Source: Paraburkholderia sp. C35
Lineage (GTDB): Bacteria; Pseudomonadota; Gammaproteobacteria; Burkholderiales; Burkholderiaceae
Assembly (NCBI RefSeq): GCF_003121405.1
Contig: NZ_QBUY01000002.1
Span: 186,001 to 250,000 of the forward strand
Reading direction: 5' to 3'
Length of the DNA stretch: 64,000 nt
A program made the translations under genes and the position numbers. Under the pieces are notes generated by a model. It saw only the letters and a program-made list of their open reading frames with translations, did not search any database and had not been told where the DNA came from. Each line of letters opens with the position of its first letter. The stretch's first letter is position 1. Positions 1 through 8,655 of the stretch are shown here, in pieces.

Positions 1-1841
1 GTGGGCGGAAGCGGCAGACGGAATCCGCCCGGCGTGCGGATGCGCGCATTGAACTGGGCAAAATCGGGAAACACGGCCTCGATACCATCGCGTATCAGGT
101 CGTAGTCGCCGATCATGTCCAGCCATGGAACCATGCTGTCGACGAGGGTTGCGTGTGCCATGCCGGCAACGATTGCGGGTTCGGAACGCAATTGATCGGA
201 AGCAGGCTGGAGCTTGCCGCGCGATGCGTGAACCATCGACATCGAATCTTCGACCGTGATGGATTGCGGGCCGCTCGCCTGCACATCCGTCTCGGTGCGC
301 CCGAGGCAGGGAAAGATAAACGATTCCTTACCCGTCAATAGCTGGGTGCGGTTCAGTTTGGTATTGATGTAGACGGTGAGGTCGAGCTGCTGCATCGCCG
401 GGAAGCATTGTTCCGGGTCCGGCAGCGCAACCGCGAAATTGCCACCGAGACAGAACAGTGCTTTCGAATCGCCAGCGATGATGGACTGCATCGCGCGCAC
501 GGCATCGTGTCCGTGATGCTGGGGCGGCACGAAGCCGTAAGTGCGTTCGATACGCTCCAGCATGCCGGCGGAAGGCTTCTCGGTGATGCCAACCGTCCGG
601 TTTCCCTGTACGTTGGAATGTCCACGCAACGGGCAGATGCCTGCGCCTGGCTTGCCGAAGTTTCCCTTTAGCAATAGCAGATTAGCAATCTGCTGCACGT
701 TTTCCGTGCCCTTGTTGTGCTGCGTGATGCCCATGCCGTAGGTAACGATCGTTGCATTCGATTTGACATACGCTCGCGCGATCGACTCCAGCGCGGTGCG
801 GCTGAGTCCCGATGCCGCTTCGATGTCGCTCCAGTCTGTCGCCTGCAGGTCCGCAACGAAGGCGTCGTAACCGTTGGTGTGCGCGTTGATGAAGGCATGG
901 TCGATCACCGTGCCGTCGGCGCTGGCAAACTTGTCCAGAGCGAGGACGGCCTTCATGATGCCTTTCAGCGCTGCCGCGTCGCCGCCGGCTCTGACCTGAT
1001 AGTACGAAGTGGCAATATCGGTCGAACTGAAGGTCACCATTTCCATGGCGCTTTGCGGATCGGCAAAGCGTTCGAGCGCGCGCTCGCGAAGCGGATTGAA
1101 GACGATGATCGGCACGCCACGGCGCGCCATTTCATGGAGCGTGCCCATCATGCGTGGGTGGTTCGTGCCGGGGTTGTGACCCATGGCGATGAGCAGCTCG
1201 CACTGCTCGAAATCTTCGAGTGAGACCGTACCTTTTCCGATACCTATGGAAAGCGGCAGGCCGACACTCGTCGCCTCATGACACATGTTCGAGCAATCGG
1301 GAAAGTTGTTGGTGCCCAGCGCCCGAGCGAACAGTTGATAGATGAATGCCGCTTCGTTCGAAGCGCGACCCGAGGTGTAAAACTCGGCCATGTTCGGGTC
1401 CGGCAGCGCTCTTAGTATCTCGCCGATTCTCGCAAAGGCCGCGTCCCATTCGATCGGCACATAGGTATCGCTCGGCCTGTCGTACACCATCGGATGCGTA
1501 AGCCGGCCTTCGTTCTCGAGCTCGTAGTCGGTCCACTGAAGCAGGGATTCGACGGTGTGTGCAGCGAAAAATTCGGGCGGCACGCGCTTCTTCGTCGCTT
1601 CCCACGTGACAGCTTTGGCACCGTTTTCACAGAACTGAAATGTCGAACGGTGTTCCTTGTCTGGCCACGCACATCCGGGGCAGTCGAATCCGTCGGGCTG
1701 ATTGGTGCGGAGCAAAGTGATGGGTGCGACGACTGCATCCATTTGCTCGCGTATTGCCTTGGTCGTCGCGCTCAGCGCACCCCAACCTCCGGCGGGACTG
1801 TCGTAGCGCCTGATTCCCGGCACATCGCGTTGTGTTGCCAT
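1..1841 (-). CDS. FdhF/YdeP-family molybdopterin oxidoreductase, partial (3' end outside window)
   Basis: Cytoplasmic molybdopterin oxidoreductase of the YdeP branch of the formate dehydrogenase alpha superfamily; the physiological substrate of the branch is not settled. About 613 N-terminal residues are visible and the frame is open to the window edge. Landmarks are FDCPGCAWPD at residues 52-61, typical of YdeP proteins, SNMCHEATSVG near 185-195, where Cys188 aligns with the Mo-ligating Cys/Sec of formate dehydrogenases, and GHNPGTNHPR at 222-231. The start at 1841 is preceded by GGGAGA. It is divergent from the beta-propeller gene. Family assignment is firm; whether it acts on formate cannot be read from the sequence. 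An FdhD-like sulfurtransferase would be expected nearby but is not in the window. Confidence 0.93.
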   Translation of the reverse strand, partial: MATQRDVPGIRRYDSPAGGWGALSATTKAIREQMDAVVAPITLLRTNQPDGFDCPGCAWPDKEHRSTFQFCENGAKAVTWEATKKRVPPEFFAAHTVESLLQWTDYELENEGRLTHPMVYDRPSDTYVPIEWDAAFARIGEILRALPDPNMAEFYTSGRASNEAAFIYQLFARALGTNNFPDCSNMCHEATSVGLPLSIGIGKGTVSLEDFEQCELLIAMGHNPGTNHPRMMGTLHEMARRGVPIIVFNPLRERALERFADPQSAMEMVTFSSTDIATSYYQVRAGGDAAALKGIMKAVLALDKFASADGTVIDHAFINAHTNGYDAFVADLQATDWSDIEAASGLSRTALESIARAYVKSNATIVTYGMGITQHNKGTENVQQIANLLLLKGNFGKPGAGICPLRGHSNVQGNRTVGITEKPSAGMLERIERTYGFVPPQHHGHDAVRAMQSIIAGDSKALFCLGGNFAVALPDPEQCFPAMQQLDLTVYINTKLNRTQLLTGKESFIFPCLGRTETDVQASGPQSITVEDSMSMVHASRGKLQPASDQLRSEPAIVAGMAHATLVDSMVPWLDMIGDYDLIRDGIEAVFPDFAQFNARIRTPGGFRLPLPP

Positions 1842-2148
1842 GAGAACGTCTCCCATTGAGCAGGCCAGACCGGAATCGCAGGTTGTTGACAAGCGATACG
1901 CGTTAGCGCGACCCCCTCGATTTTGCACAGGCAGTGTAGCCGGAAAAAATGAACGCTTCTTGCATAAAGCGCTGATCGCTGTTCTTTTCAAACGAAGACG
2001 GGCGCCTTTCATTTCCTCCAACGACATGCTGCCGCGGGCGGCGCCTCCCTCGCTGAAGATCGAAGCCGATCGACGATTGCCTCAACTCGCGCCACGCCTC
2101 GCCGTTAACCCGGACGATATCCCGCGTGCAATCGAACAGGCATCTCTC
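1842..2148. other. Intergenic region between divergent genes
   Basis: About 307 bases between the YdeP-like gene and the beta-propeller gene. The propeller reading frame stays open through the region (from about 1840), but the translation lacks family features and would bury a clear signal peptide, so I treat it as non-coding. A TTGACA hexamer near 1887 lacks a good -10 partner, so no promoter is called. No strong palindrome was seen. Confidence 0.5.
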
Positions 2149-4131
2149 ATGGTTTTCAAACGACTCTGTGCCGCGCTCGTCGCGGCAATGCTGAACGTAG
2201 GCGCCGCATCTGTGTGCGAAGCGCAGTACTCGACCGGCTGGATCGCCAACACGCATGGCACGGCGACGACTCGCGTGGGCAACGTGGCTCGCTCGATGTG
2301 GGTCGCATCGGAAGGCGTGATCTATACGGCATCGATGTGGGACGAGGACGAGGGTGGCATCGCGATCTATCAGAACGGCAGGAACTTCGGCTCGATCGGC
2401 GGGCATGGCGAGTTCCAGGGCGGCGCGATCACGGGCAATGCGACCTCGCTGTTTGCCGCGCTGCAGTTCAACGCCACGTATGGAAGCGGCAAGGTTGGCC
2501 GCTACAACCGGGCAAGCCGGACGCAGGACCTGATGATCACGGTAAGCGACACGACCACCGAGCGGCTCGCGGACGTCGTGACGGGACTTGCGACGTCCGG
2601 TTCGCTGCTCTACGCGAGCGATTTCCCCGGCAATCGCGTGCGCGTGTTTACGACCTCGGGTGTCTGGGTGCGCGACATCACCGTGAACGGACCAGGCGCG
2701 CTCGCAGTCGATGCGGGCGGCAACATCTGGGTCGCGCAACAGGGCGCGGGCACGGTGCTCCAGTTCAGCCCGAACGGCACACCCGGAAAGACCATCCAGC
2801 TGGCCGCAAAGGCGCAACCCTCGTCACTGTACTTTGACGCGATCACCGGACAGCTATGGATCGGCGACCAGGGGCCGGACATGAACATCAAGATCTATGA
2901 CATCTCTGGTGCACCGTATGCCGCCGGGACGTTCGGTGTTCAGGGCGGATACCTCAATACCGTAACTGGCACGAAGGGACAGGCAGGCGACAGACGATTC
3001 ACGCGCGTGACGGGCATCGGCAGGGACTCCGCGCGCAACCTCTACGTGCTGAACAACCCGTGGGGCGGATCGTGGGATCTCGGCCGTAACGGCGGCACCG
3101 ATATTCACGCCTACGATGGCTCAGGCGTGCTGCGCTGGGTGTTGCAGTCGGTGAACTTCGAAGGCAACGCCGCGCCGGATCCGGCCACCGACGGGGCGAT
3201 CTTCTACGGCGGCATGAACATCTATGCGGGCACCCTGGGAGGCGCCTACGTAGCCAACACAATCGATCCCTTCACCTATCCCGCCGATCCGCGCATCAAC
3301 CTCGCCGACCACGAACGTGGCGAACATTTCGCCCAGGTCGCGAGCGTCAACGGACACCGGATTCTCGTCGCGGCGAGCCAGAATCCCGACACCTTCTACT
3401 TTTTCCACTTCAATCGGACGAGCGGATACATTGCCATTCCCGATAGCACGCTGCCGGGAACGTCGTTCGGTACGGTCGCAAAAGTCCGCAACGGCTTTTG
3501 CCTCGACAGCAAGGGTGACATCTGGGCGGGCCTCGACAAGACCGGCGTGATTTCGCACTATCCGCTGATCGGTTTCGATGCGAACAGCAAGCCGTCGTGG
3601 GGCGCGCCCGTCACGTCGCCGATTCCGTCGACGATCGCACAACTCACGCGCATCCTGTACCTGCCCGAGAGCGACACGATGATCCTCACGGGGATCACGG
3701 GCAGCACCGACTGGACGGCAGTCGGATCGCGTGTGGAGGTCTATCACGGTTGGCTGGCGGGGAACCGGTCCACGCCGAACCCGGTGATCAACCTCACCAG
3801 CGTCAATCCCAAATCGGTTGCGGCCGCAGGGAATTATCTTTTTGTCGGCTACGTGCACACCGTGCCGAATATCGACGCGTTCAATCTCACAACAGGGAAG
3901 CTGGATATCACGTTCGCCAACAGCAATCCGAACGCCGTCGATGTGGGCAACGATGTGGATTCGATGTATGGACTGCGGGCGTACCGGCGTTCGAACGGCG
4001 AGTACGAAATCACGAAAGACAACTACAACGATGCGAGCATTGTGTTGTATCGCTGGACGCCGTCTGTGTCGGGTGGAGCGGGCGCGAGTGCCGCGAAGGC
4101 GATGACGATATCGCCATTCGGGGTGAACTGA
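2149..4131 (+). CDS. Secreted beta-propeller (NHL/SMP-30-like) protein
   Basis: Exported protein of 660 residues. From the ATG at 2149 the N-terminus is a classic Sec signal: a basic start, a hydrophobic run and an AxA-type site (SVCEA before QYS, about residues 22-26). The mature part is a run of beta-rich blades with recurring motifs such as LAVDAGGNIWVAQ and LYVLNNPWGG, characteristic of NHL, SMP-30 or lactonase-like propellers. No catalytic residues can be assigned. An in-frame start at 1840 would add 103 residues ahead of the signal peptide and is rejected. The upstream SD is weak (AACAGG). It stands alone, with no operon partner. Function unknown; a periplasmic or extracellular binding or enzymatic role is plausible. 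Confidence 0.8.
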   Translation: MVFKRLCAALVAAMLNVGAASVCEAQYSTGWIANTHGTATTRVGNVARSMWVASEGVIYTASMWDEDEGGIAIYQNGRNFGSIGGHGEFQGGAITGNATSLFAALQFNATYGSGKVGRYNRASRTQDLMITVSDTTTERLADVVTGLATSGSLLYASDFPGNRVRVFTTSGVWVRDITVNGPGALAVDAGGNIWVAQQGAGTVLQFSPNGTPGKTIQLAAKAQPSSLYFDAITGQLWIGDQGPDMNIKIYDISGAPYAAGTFGVQGGYLNTVTGTKGQAGDRRFTRVTGIGRDSARNLYVLNNPWGGSWDLGRNGGTDIHAYDGSGVLRWVLQSVNFEGNAAPDPATDGAIFYGGMNIYAGTLGGAYVANTIDPFTYPADPRINLADHERGEHFAQVASVNGHRILVAASQNPDTFYFFHFNRTSGYIAIPDSTLPGTSFGTVAKVRNGFCLDSKGDIWAGLDKTGVISHYPLIGFDANSKPSWGAPVTSPIPSTIAQLTRILYLPESDTMILTGITGSTDWTAVGSRVEVYHGWLAGNRSTPNPVINLTSVNPKSVAAAGNYLFVGYVHTVPNIDAFNLTTGKLDITFANSNPNAVDVGNDVDSMYGLRAYRRSNGEYEITKDNYNDASIVLYRWTPSVSGGAGASAAKAMTISPFGVN

Positions 4132-4334
4132 CGATGCAGGTGGCCGCGACCCTTTGATTCTCCAGACGATGCTGGAACATTCGATTCTATTCGCTTTCTA
4201 ACGTACCGCAAGCGTTCCGTTGTATCGAACCCAACATCCGTTTTTGCGACGAGCAGAGTTGCGCCGGATGTGCAACGATGGACACGCAGCTTGCACCTGT
4301 CTGAACACTCTGGAAAACGCATCGGGGAGGGTAG

Positions 4335-4634
4335 ATGAGAGAAGACACCGAGACGCTATTCGTGGCCTCTGAAGACATCGCAGCAGCGTTGAATCTGCTG
4401 GAGAGTATCGAGGTCGAAGTCGGGTTCGATTGCGATGATCCGGAAAGCGTGGAGCAGGCTATTCTCGCCGTCGAGGAGGCGATCAATACCCGTCTGAGTG
4501 GGTATCGCGGGGATGCGCGGATCGAGTCGGCTATCCTGCGCGTCAAACTGGATTTCCGCTGCGCGATCCTCGAACAGGCCGCGTCCGAAGACGAAGACGG
4601 TGAGGCGGTCAGCAGCCTCTGTACCCTGCATTGA
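4335..4634 (+). CDS. Small acidic protein of unknown function
   Basis: Ninety-nine residues, rich in Glu and Asp, predicted mostly helical, with no signal peptide or membrane segment. The start is supported by a strong SD (GGGGAGGG, 3-9 bases upstream). Codon use matches the neighbours and a hairpin follows the stop, which supports a real gene. I do not recognise a named family. The helical pattern (AILAVEEAINTRL, AILRVKLDFRCAILEQA) could form a small bundle. Confidence 0.6.
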   Translation: MREDTETLFVASEDIAAALNLLESIEVEVGFDCDDPESVEQAILAVEEAINTRLSGYRGDARIESAILRVKLDFRCAILEQAASEDEDGEAVSSLCTLH

Positions 4635-4645
4635 TTCCTTCGAGT

Positions 4646-4673
4646 CCCCACCTGACTGCCAGTCGGGGTGGGG
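4646..4673 (+). terminator. Hairpin after the small acidic gene
   Basis: CCCCACC (4646-4652) pairs with GGTGGGG (4667-4673). The interior adds GACT/AGTC, giving a long GC-rich stem. It starts 12 bases after the stop codon. There is no clear T-tract, so it may be an imperfect intrinsic terminator. Confidence 0.5.
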
Positions 4674-4968
4674 GCTGTCTCCCGGGCGGCACGCAACGCG
4701 TGTGACTGTCCTCTCCTGAAGCACTCCACGGTTCAACTCGACTTCAAGATCAGGCGTTGACGCGAACGCTTTACGGTCTCGTCGCATTCAGCCGCAATCG
4801 TTAGTCTTGCGCGTGTTAAACGACACGTTCGACGACGCCGCCAGCGAGCCGCGTGTTCAACCTTGTCGTCAATTTGCCACCGGTCTGTTCCTACGCTGAT
4901 GGACCCGATCGCTCCGCGAAAGTCGAGGCGACCAGCAGGCGCAACACCGATTGATTTCCAGCACATCA

Positions 4969-5049
4969 CTCGTGGCGTTCTCGCAGACGGATTTCGCCGA
5001 AGACCTCAAAGGCGCCACGATCCCGGTGCTGGTGATGCCCGTGCCTTTT
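4969..5049 (+). pseudogene. Remnant of a non-heme chloroperoxidase-like alpha/beta hydrolase
   Basis: In forward frame 1 this stretch reads LVAFSQTDFAEDLKGATIPV then LVM. It closely resembles the segment AFSETDFTEDLKKxDVPTLV, which in chloroperoxidase/arylesterase-type hydrolases lies just before the catalytic Asp. Similarity stops after VLVM, a stop codon follows at 5065, and there is no upstream part of the gene. The 3' end abuts the convergent tetR gene. It is a fragment of about 27 codons, and the reading rests on recognising the family motif. Confidence 0.6.
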
Positions 5050-5052
5050 CAG

Positions 5053-5658
5053 TCAGGCCGACCGTAAGCGCTTGCGCGGCTTCACCAGTCTTTCCACTGC
5101 TGCCTCGGTGACTTCCTTGAATAACGCGACGTCGGCATAGGCCCGCGCAGCAAGCATGGCGCCGTAGACCACCGACACGAGCGTCGCCGCCGCAGCATGA
5201 ACCGACGAATCCAGTTTGATCAGGCCGTCCTTCACGCCCGACTCGAGCACCTGCTCCAGCCACGAAGTCACGCTGTCGAAGAACGCTTTGACGCCCTGCG
5301 CCACTTCTTCCGGCAGCGAAGGTAGCTCGGCTCCGAGCATGCCTGCTACGCAAAACGGAGCCGTGTCATCGGCGATGCAGCGCTCCCAATGGCCAACGTA
5401 TGCACGCAACTTCTCGATGGCGTCGGCGCCGTTCGCCTCCAGTGACGTCACATCGGCTTCAAATGCTTCCCGCCATTCGTTCAACACGGCGATCACGAGA
5501 TCTGTCTTGGCGGGGAAATGGTGATGAATGCTTGCCTTGCGAATGTCGATTGCATCGGCGATGTCGGCGTAGCTAAAGCCGTTGTAGCCACGCCGCATGA
5601 TGAGCTGCCGTCCAGCCGCGATGATCCTGTCGGCGGTGAGCTCTCCACTGGTTGTCAT
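5053..5658 (-). CDS. TetR/AcrR-family transcriptional repressor
   Basis: About 201 residues. The N-terminal helix-turn-helix (about residues 8-52) reads GYNGFSYADIADAIDIRKA followed by SIHHHFPAKTDLV, a standard TetR DNA-binding domain. The rest is the all-helical ligand and dimer domain. I prefer the ATG at 5658, since TAGG lies shortly upstream; the in-frame ATG at 5670 would add four residues but lacks an SD. It is divergent from the exported alpha/beta hydrolase. Two CTAGT-GGA type palindromes in the shared promoter region are likely its operators, so autoregulation and control of the hydrolase are inferred. The ligand is unknown. Confidence 0.92.
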   Translation of the reverse strand: MTTSGELTADRIIAAGRQLIMRRGYNGFSYADIADAIDIRKASIHHHFPAKTDLVIAVLNEWREAFEADVTSLEANGADAIEKLRAYVGHWERCIADDTAPFCVAGMLGAELPSLPEEVAQGVKAFFDSVTSWLEQVLESGVKDGLIKLDSSVHAAAATLVSVVYGAMLAARAYADVALFKEVTEAAVERLVKPRKRLRSA

Positions 5659-5670
5659 TTTGCCTACCAT

Positions 5671-5693
5671 CTAGTCGGATGAATGTCCACTAG
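5671..5693. promoter_or_regulatory. Imperfect dyad, candidate TetR operator 1
   Basis: CTAGTCGGA (5671-5679) and TCCACTAG (5686-5693) form an imperfect inverted repeat around a 6-base spacer. The half-site CTAGTCGGATG differs by one base from CTAGTAGGATG in the perfect palindrome at 5748-5765. It lies immediately upstream of tetR. Confidence 0.55.
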
Positions 5694-5747
5694 CTTATGC
5701 GAGATGGCCAGCAATTGCCAGTTTCAAAAACTGTGTTGAATCACATT

Positions 5748-5765
5748 CATCCTACTAGTAGGATG
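5748..5765. promoter_or_regulatory. Perfect 18-bp palindrome, candidate TetR operator 2
   Basis: CATCCTACTAGTAGGATG is perfectly self-complementary. It lies about 63 bases upstream of the hydrolase start, in the tetR/hydrolase intergenic region. Size, symmetry and position fit a TetR-family operator. A related half-site lies next to tetR. Confidence 0.75.
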
Positions 5766-5827
5766 GCTACATCGAACAGGCGATGTGCTGTCGAGTTCTC
5801 AGTCAACCCTTCATCTGGAGCATCAAA

Positions 5828-6607
5828 ATGAAACTTTCCTCATACGTAACCCGCATCGCAGCCGCTGTTGCCCTTTCCGCCGCCGCTATCGGTTCACAGG
5901 CCGCCACGGCTGCCACGGCTGCGCCGGTCAGGAACATCGTCCTTGTGCACGGCTATTTCGCCGATGGTTCGGGCTGGCAGGCAGTGTCGAAAATCCTCAC
6001 CCGAGACGGCTACAAGGTGTCCGTGGTGCAGGAGCCGGAAACCTCATTTGAAGACGATGTGAAGGCGACCACCCGCGTTGTCGATGCACAGGACGGCCCG
6101 AGCATCCTCGTCGGCCACAGCTACGGCGGCGCGGTCGTGACCGAGGCCGGGAATGACGACAAGGTGGCGGGCCTCGTGTACGTGGCCGCGTTCCAGCCGG
6201 ACACGGGCGAATCTCCGCTCGATCTGACCAAGAAGACGCCGCCGGCAACCAAGGCGATCAAGGCCACTGCCGACGGACATCTCTACATCGATCCGGCAAA
6301 TTTCCATGCCGATTTCGCCGCTGACCTGCCCGTCAACGAAACCCGCTTCATGGCGATTTCTCAGGTCACGCCCGCGGCCCAATCGTTCGGCGTTCCGATC
6401 ACGCATGCGGCGTGGAGAACGAAGCCGAGCTGGGCGGTTGTCGCTACTGCGGACCGCGCAATCAATCCTGAGCTTGAACGCTTCATGACCCAGCGTGCAG
6501 GCAGCAAGACGGTCGAGATCAACTCGAGCCACGTCGCCTACATGTCGCATCCCGCTGAGGTCGCGAAGTTGATCGAGCAAGCCGCCGCGCAGTCGGGCAA
6601 GGAATGA
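5828..6607 (+). CDS. Exported alpha/beta-fold hydrolase
   Basis: 259 residues. The start at 5828 has GGAG seven bases upstream and opens with a signal peptide: basic MKLSSYVTR, a long Ala-rich core and a cleavage region near residues 25-32. The alpha/beta hydrolase core follows, with oxyanion-type motif LVHGYFADGSGW (about 39-50), nucleophile elbow GHSYGG (Ser98) and a C-terminal SSHVAYMSHP supplying the catalytic His. The family includes esterases and salicylate/MeJA-esterase-like enzymes annotated in many proteobacteria; the substrate is unknown. It is divergent from tetR and probably repressed by it through the palindrome at 5748-5765. Confidence is high for the fold and export, low for substrate. 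Confidence 0.9.
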   Translation: MKLSSYVTRIAAAVALSAAAIGSQAATAATAAPVRNIVLVHGYFADGSGWQAVSKILTRDGYKVSVVQEPETSFEDDVKATTRVVDAQDGPSILVGHSYGGAVVTEAGNDDKVAGLVYVAAFQPDTGESPLDLTKKTPPATKAIKATADGHLYIDPANFHADFAADLPVNETRFMAISQVTPAAQSFGVPITHAAWRTKPSWAVVATADRAINPELERFMTQRAGSKTVEINSSHVAYMSHPAEVAKLIEQAAAQSGKE

Positions 6608-6617
6608 GGAAGCGTCA

Positions 6618-6655
6618 CGAACCGCCTGTGGCCACTGGTTGGCTGCGGCGGTTCG
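6618..6655 (+). terminator. Hairpin after the alpha/beta hydrolase
   Basis: CGAACCGCC (6618-6626) and GGCGGTTCG (6647-6655) are perfect inverted arms starting 11 bases after the stop. No T-tract follows, so it is a terminator-like hairpin in a convergent gap. Confidence 0.55.
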
Positions 6656-6702
6656 CTGCCCGCCGCGCGCCTCTCAACGCAGTGCACGCAACATGTGCAC
6701 GT

Positions 6703-6729
6703 AGCGGACGCACGTTATGAACGTCCGCT
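6703..6729 (-). terminator. Hairpin after the LysR gene (convergent gap)
   Basis: AGCGGACG (6703-6710) and CGTCCGCT (6722-6729) are perfect arms located 27 bases past the 3' end of the LysR gene at 6756. It probably terminates leftward transcription, complementing the hairpin at 6618-6655. Confidence 0.45.
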
Positions 6730-6755
6730 CAGTCCGTCATCGACGTACCATCGGC

Positions 6756-7673
6756 TCAATTGCCGCTAGCCCGATCCCAGGGCGCCACGCCACCGAACGC
6801 CTCGACGAGAAAATCGATCATCACGCGCACTCTGGCGCTCAGATGCCGACGGCTCGGGTACATTGCCAGGATGTCGATATCCGGCAGCCGATACTCAGGC
6901 AGCACGCGAACGAGCCGCCCCTCGCGGAGATCGTTGCCGATCAGAAAAGTGGGTTGCCAGATTACGCCTTGTCCGGCGAGTGCAGCTGCGCGCGCCGTAT
7001 CGCCGTTGTTGGTATGCATGTGACAGTCGACCTTCACCGGCTGAAGCTTGCCGCGCGCATCGATCAGTTGCCACTCGTCGCCGGTGGCCGCATACGTGTA
7101 GCCAATGCATTGATGCCCGATCAGGTCGGCTGGCGCCATCGGAACGCCGAAACGCGCCAGATAGTCCGGCGACGCACACAGAATGTTTTGCGATGTCGCC
7201 AGTTTGCGGGCCGCATGACTGGTCGAACCGGCGCGTGAGATGCGAATGGCGAGATCGTAGCCTTCATCCACGATATCGACGACGCGGTCGATCAGTCCCA
7301 CGTCGAGCTCGATGCCCGGATACTTCCGCATGAACTCAGGCCACAGCGGCGCCAGATGCAAAACGCCGAAGCTCACGGGCGCATTGATCCGCAGCCGTCC
7401 GCGCGGTTCGACCGATGCCGATGACACCAGTCCCTCCGTCTCGGCGACGTCGTCGAGGATCGACTTGCAACGGCCGTAAAGCGTCTCGCCGCCCTCGGTG
7501 AGAGACAGCATGCGCGACGAGCGATTCAGCAGCCGCGTGCCGAGATGCGTTTCCAGTTCATTCACATAGCGCGTGACATTGGCGGGCGAGGTGCCGAGCG
7601 CGTCCGCAGCGCGCGCGAAGCCACCCCGGCTTACCACCGTCACGAAAACCTCGAAAGCGCGAAGGCGATCCAT
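6756..7673 (-). CDS. LysR-family transcriptional regulator (CrgA/AaeR-like)
   Basis: 305 residues. The winged helix-turn-helix occupies about residues 1-60 (MDRLRAFEVFVTVVSRGGFA, then ARAADALGTSPANVTRYVN). A periplasmic-binding-like effector domain follows, with SVEPRGRLRINAPVSFG at its start, typical of the large CrgA-like subgroup. It is divergent from the SDR gene at 7813, separated by about 139 bases, and probably controls the two SDR genes. The effector is unknown. Confidence 0.93.
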   Translation of the reverse strand: MDRLRAFEVFVTVVSRGGFARAADALGTSPANVTRYVNELETHLGTRLLNRSSRMLSLTEGGETLYGRCKSILDDVAETEGLVSSASVEPRGRLRINAPVSFGVLHLAPLWPEFMRKYPGIELDVGLIDRVVDIVDEGYDLAIRISRAGSTSHAARKLATSQNILCASPDYLARFGVPMAPADLIGHQCIGYTYAATGDEWQLIDARGKLQPVKVDCHMHTNNGDTARAAALAGQGVIWQPTFLIGNDLREGRLVRVLPEYRLPDIDILAMYPSRRHLSARVRVMIDFLVEAFGGVAPWDRASGN

Positions 7674-7812
7674 CGATACCTCGATTCATTCACAAAAACT
7701 GAATGATGGAAGCATTTTTTTGGTCTTTCTGCAAGCGAAGCTGAAGCCTATATTGCTGTCAACAGGCCGACGCATAGGGCGGTGGCCAACGAAGGACCTC
7801 AGGAGAATGAAC

Positions 7813-8577
7813 ATGCAACGCTTGACAGGGAAAGTCGCCATCGTCACGGGTGCCAGCGCTGGAATCGGCCGTGCCACTGCAAAGCTGTTCGCGAAGGAAG
7901 GCGCCAAGGTAGTCATCGCAGCGCGGCGCGCGGCAGAACTGGAAACGCTCGCTGCCGAGATCGTCGGCGAGGGCGGCGAAGCCGCCTGGCTCGCGGGTGA
8001 CGTGCAATCGGAAGACTTCGCGAAGGCGCTGGTCGAACTCGCGGTGAGCCGCTTTGGCCGCCTGGATATCGCCTACAACAACGCCGGCACACTCGGCGAG
8101 ATGGGTCCGAGCACGGGTATTTCTGAAGCAGGCTGGAACGCCGCGCTATCGACGAATCTGACGAGCGCCTTCCTCGGCGCGAAACACCAGATTCCTGAAA
8201 TGGTGAAGCACGGCGGCGGCTCGATCATCTTCACGTCGACGTTCGTCGGTTACTCGTTCGCGTTCCCCGGCACCGCGGCCTACGCGGCGAGCAAGGCGGG
8301 CCTGATCGGTTTGACGCAGGCACTGGCAGCCGAATATGGCGCACAAGGCGTGCGCGTGAACGCAGTGCTGCCTGGCGCCGTCGACACCGACATGTATCGC
8401 GGCATGAACGACAGCGATGAATCGCAGGCGTTCGTCACGGGCCTGCATGCGCTCAAGCGCGTTGCAAAGCCGGAAGAACTTGCCCGCTCGGTGCTGTATC
8501 TCGCGTCGGACGATTCGTCGTTCGTGACGGGGACGGCATCACTCGTCGATGGTGGCGCGTCCATTACCCGCACTTGA
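7813..8577 (+). CDS. SDR-family NAD(P)-dependent oxidoreductase
   Basis: 254 residues, classical short-chain dehydrogenase. It shows the cofactor motif TGASAGIG near residues 12-19, NNAG near 92, catalytic Ser in FTSTF and YAASK as the Tyr/Lys pair. The start is taken at 7813, since AGGAG at 7801-7805 is spaced seven bases from it; the ATG at 7807 would be too close. The C-terminal SFVTGTASLVDGG is typical of glucose-1-dehydrogenase/FabG-like members. It lies downstream of the divergent LysR gene and ahead of a second SDR, from which it is separated by a hairpin. Substrate unknown. Confidence 0.92.
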   Translation: MQRLTGKVAIVTGASAGIGRATAKLFAKEGAKVVIAARRAAELETLAAEIVGEGGEAAWLAGDVQSEDFAKALVELAVSRFGRLDIAYNNAGTLGEMGPSTGISEAGWNAALSTNLTSAFLGAKHQIPEMVKHGGGSIIFTSTFVGYSFAFPGTAAYAASKAGLIGLTQALAAEYGAQGVRVNAVLPGAVDTDMYRGMNDSDESQAFVTGLHALKRVAKPEELARSVLYLASDDSSFVTGTASLVDGGASITRT

Positions 8578-8586
8578 TCTTTTGAC

Positions 8587-8623
8587 GGCGGCATCCGGCG
8601 CACACACACATGTCGATGCCGCC
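8587..8623 (+). terminator. Hairpin between the two SDR genes
   Basis: GGCGGCATC (8587-8595) and GATGCCGCC (8615-8623) are perfect 9-base arms, followed by AGCTTT. The gap to the next gene is only 32 bases, so it may be a partial terminator or attenuator. Confidence 0.5.
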
Positions 8624-8655
8624 AGCTTTATCCCACTTATACAAAGGAATGACTC

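Larger units (their letters stand above)
4635..5052. other. Intergenic region with hairpin and gene remnant
   Basis: About 420 bases without an intact gene. It contains the hairpin at 4646-4673 and a decayed alpha/beta-hydrolase fragment at 4969-5049. The part from about 4680 to 4960 shows no recognisable protein or repeat in any frame. Confidence 0.5.

Noticed and set aside
1840..2148. N-terminal extension of the beta-propeller gene
   Set aside because: It would put 103 featureless residues before a clear signal peptide; the start at 2149 is preferred.
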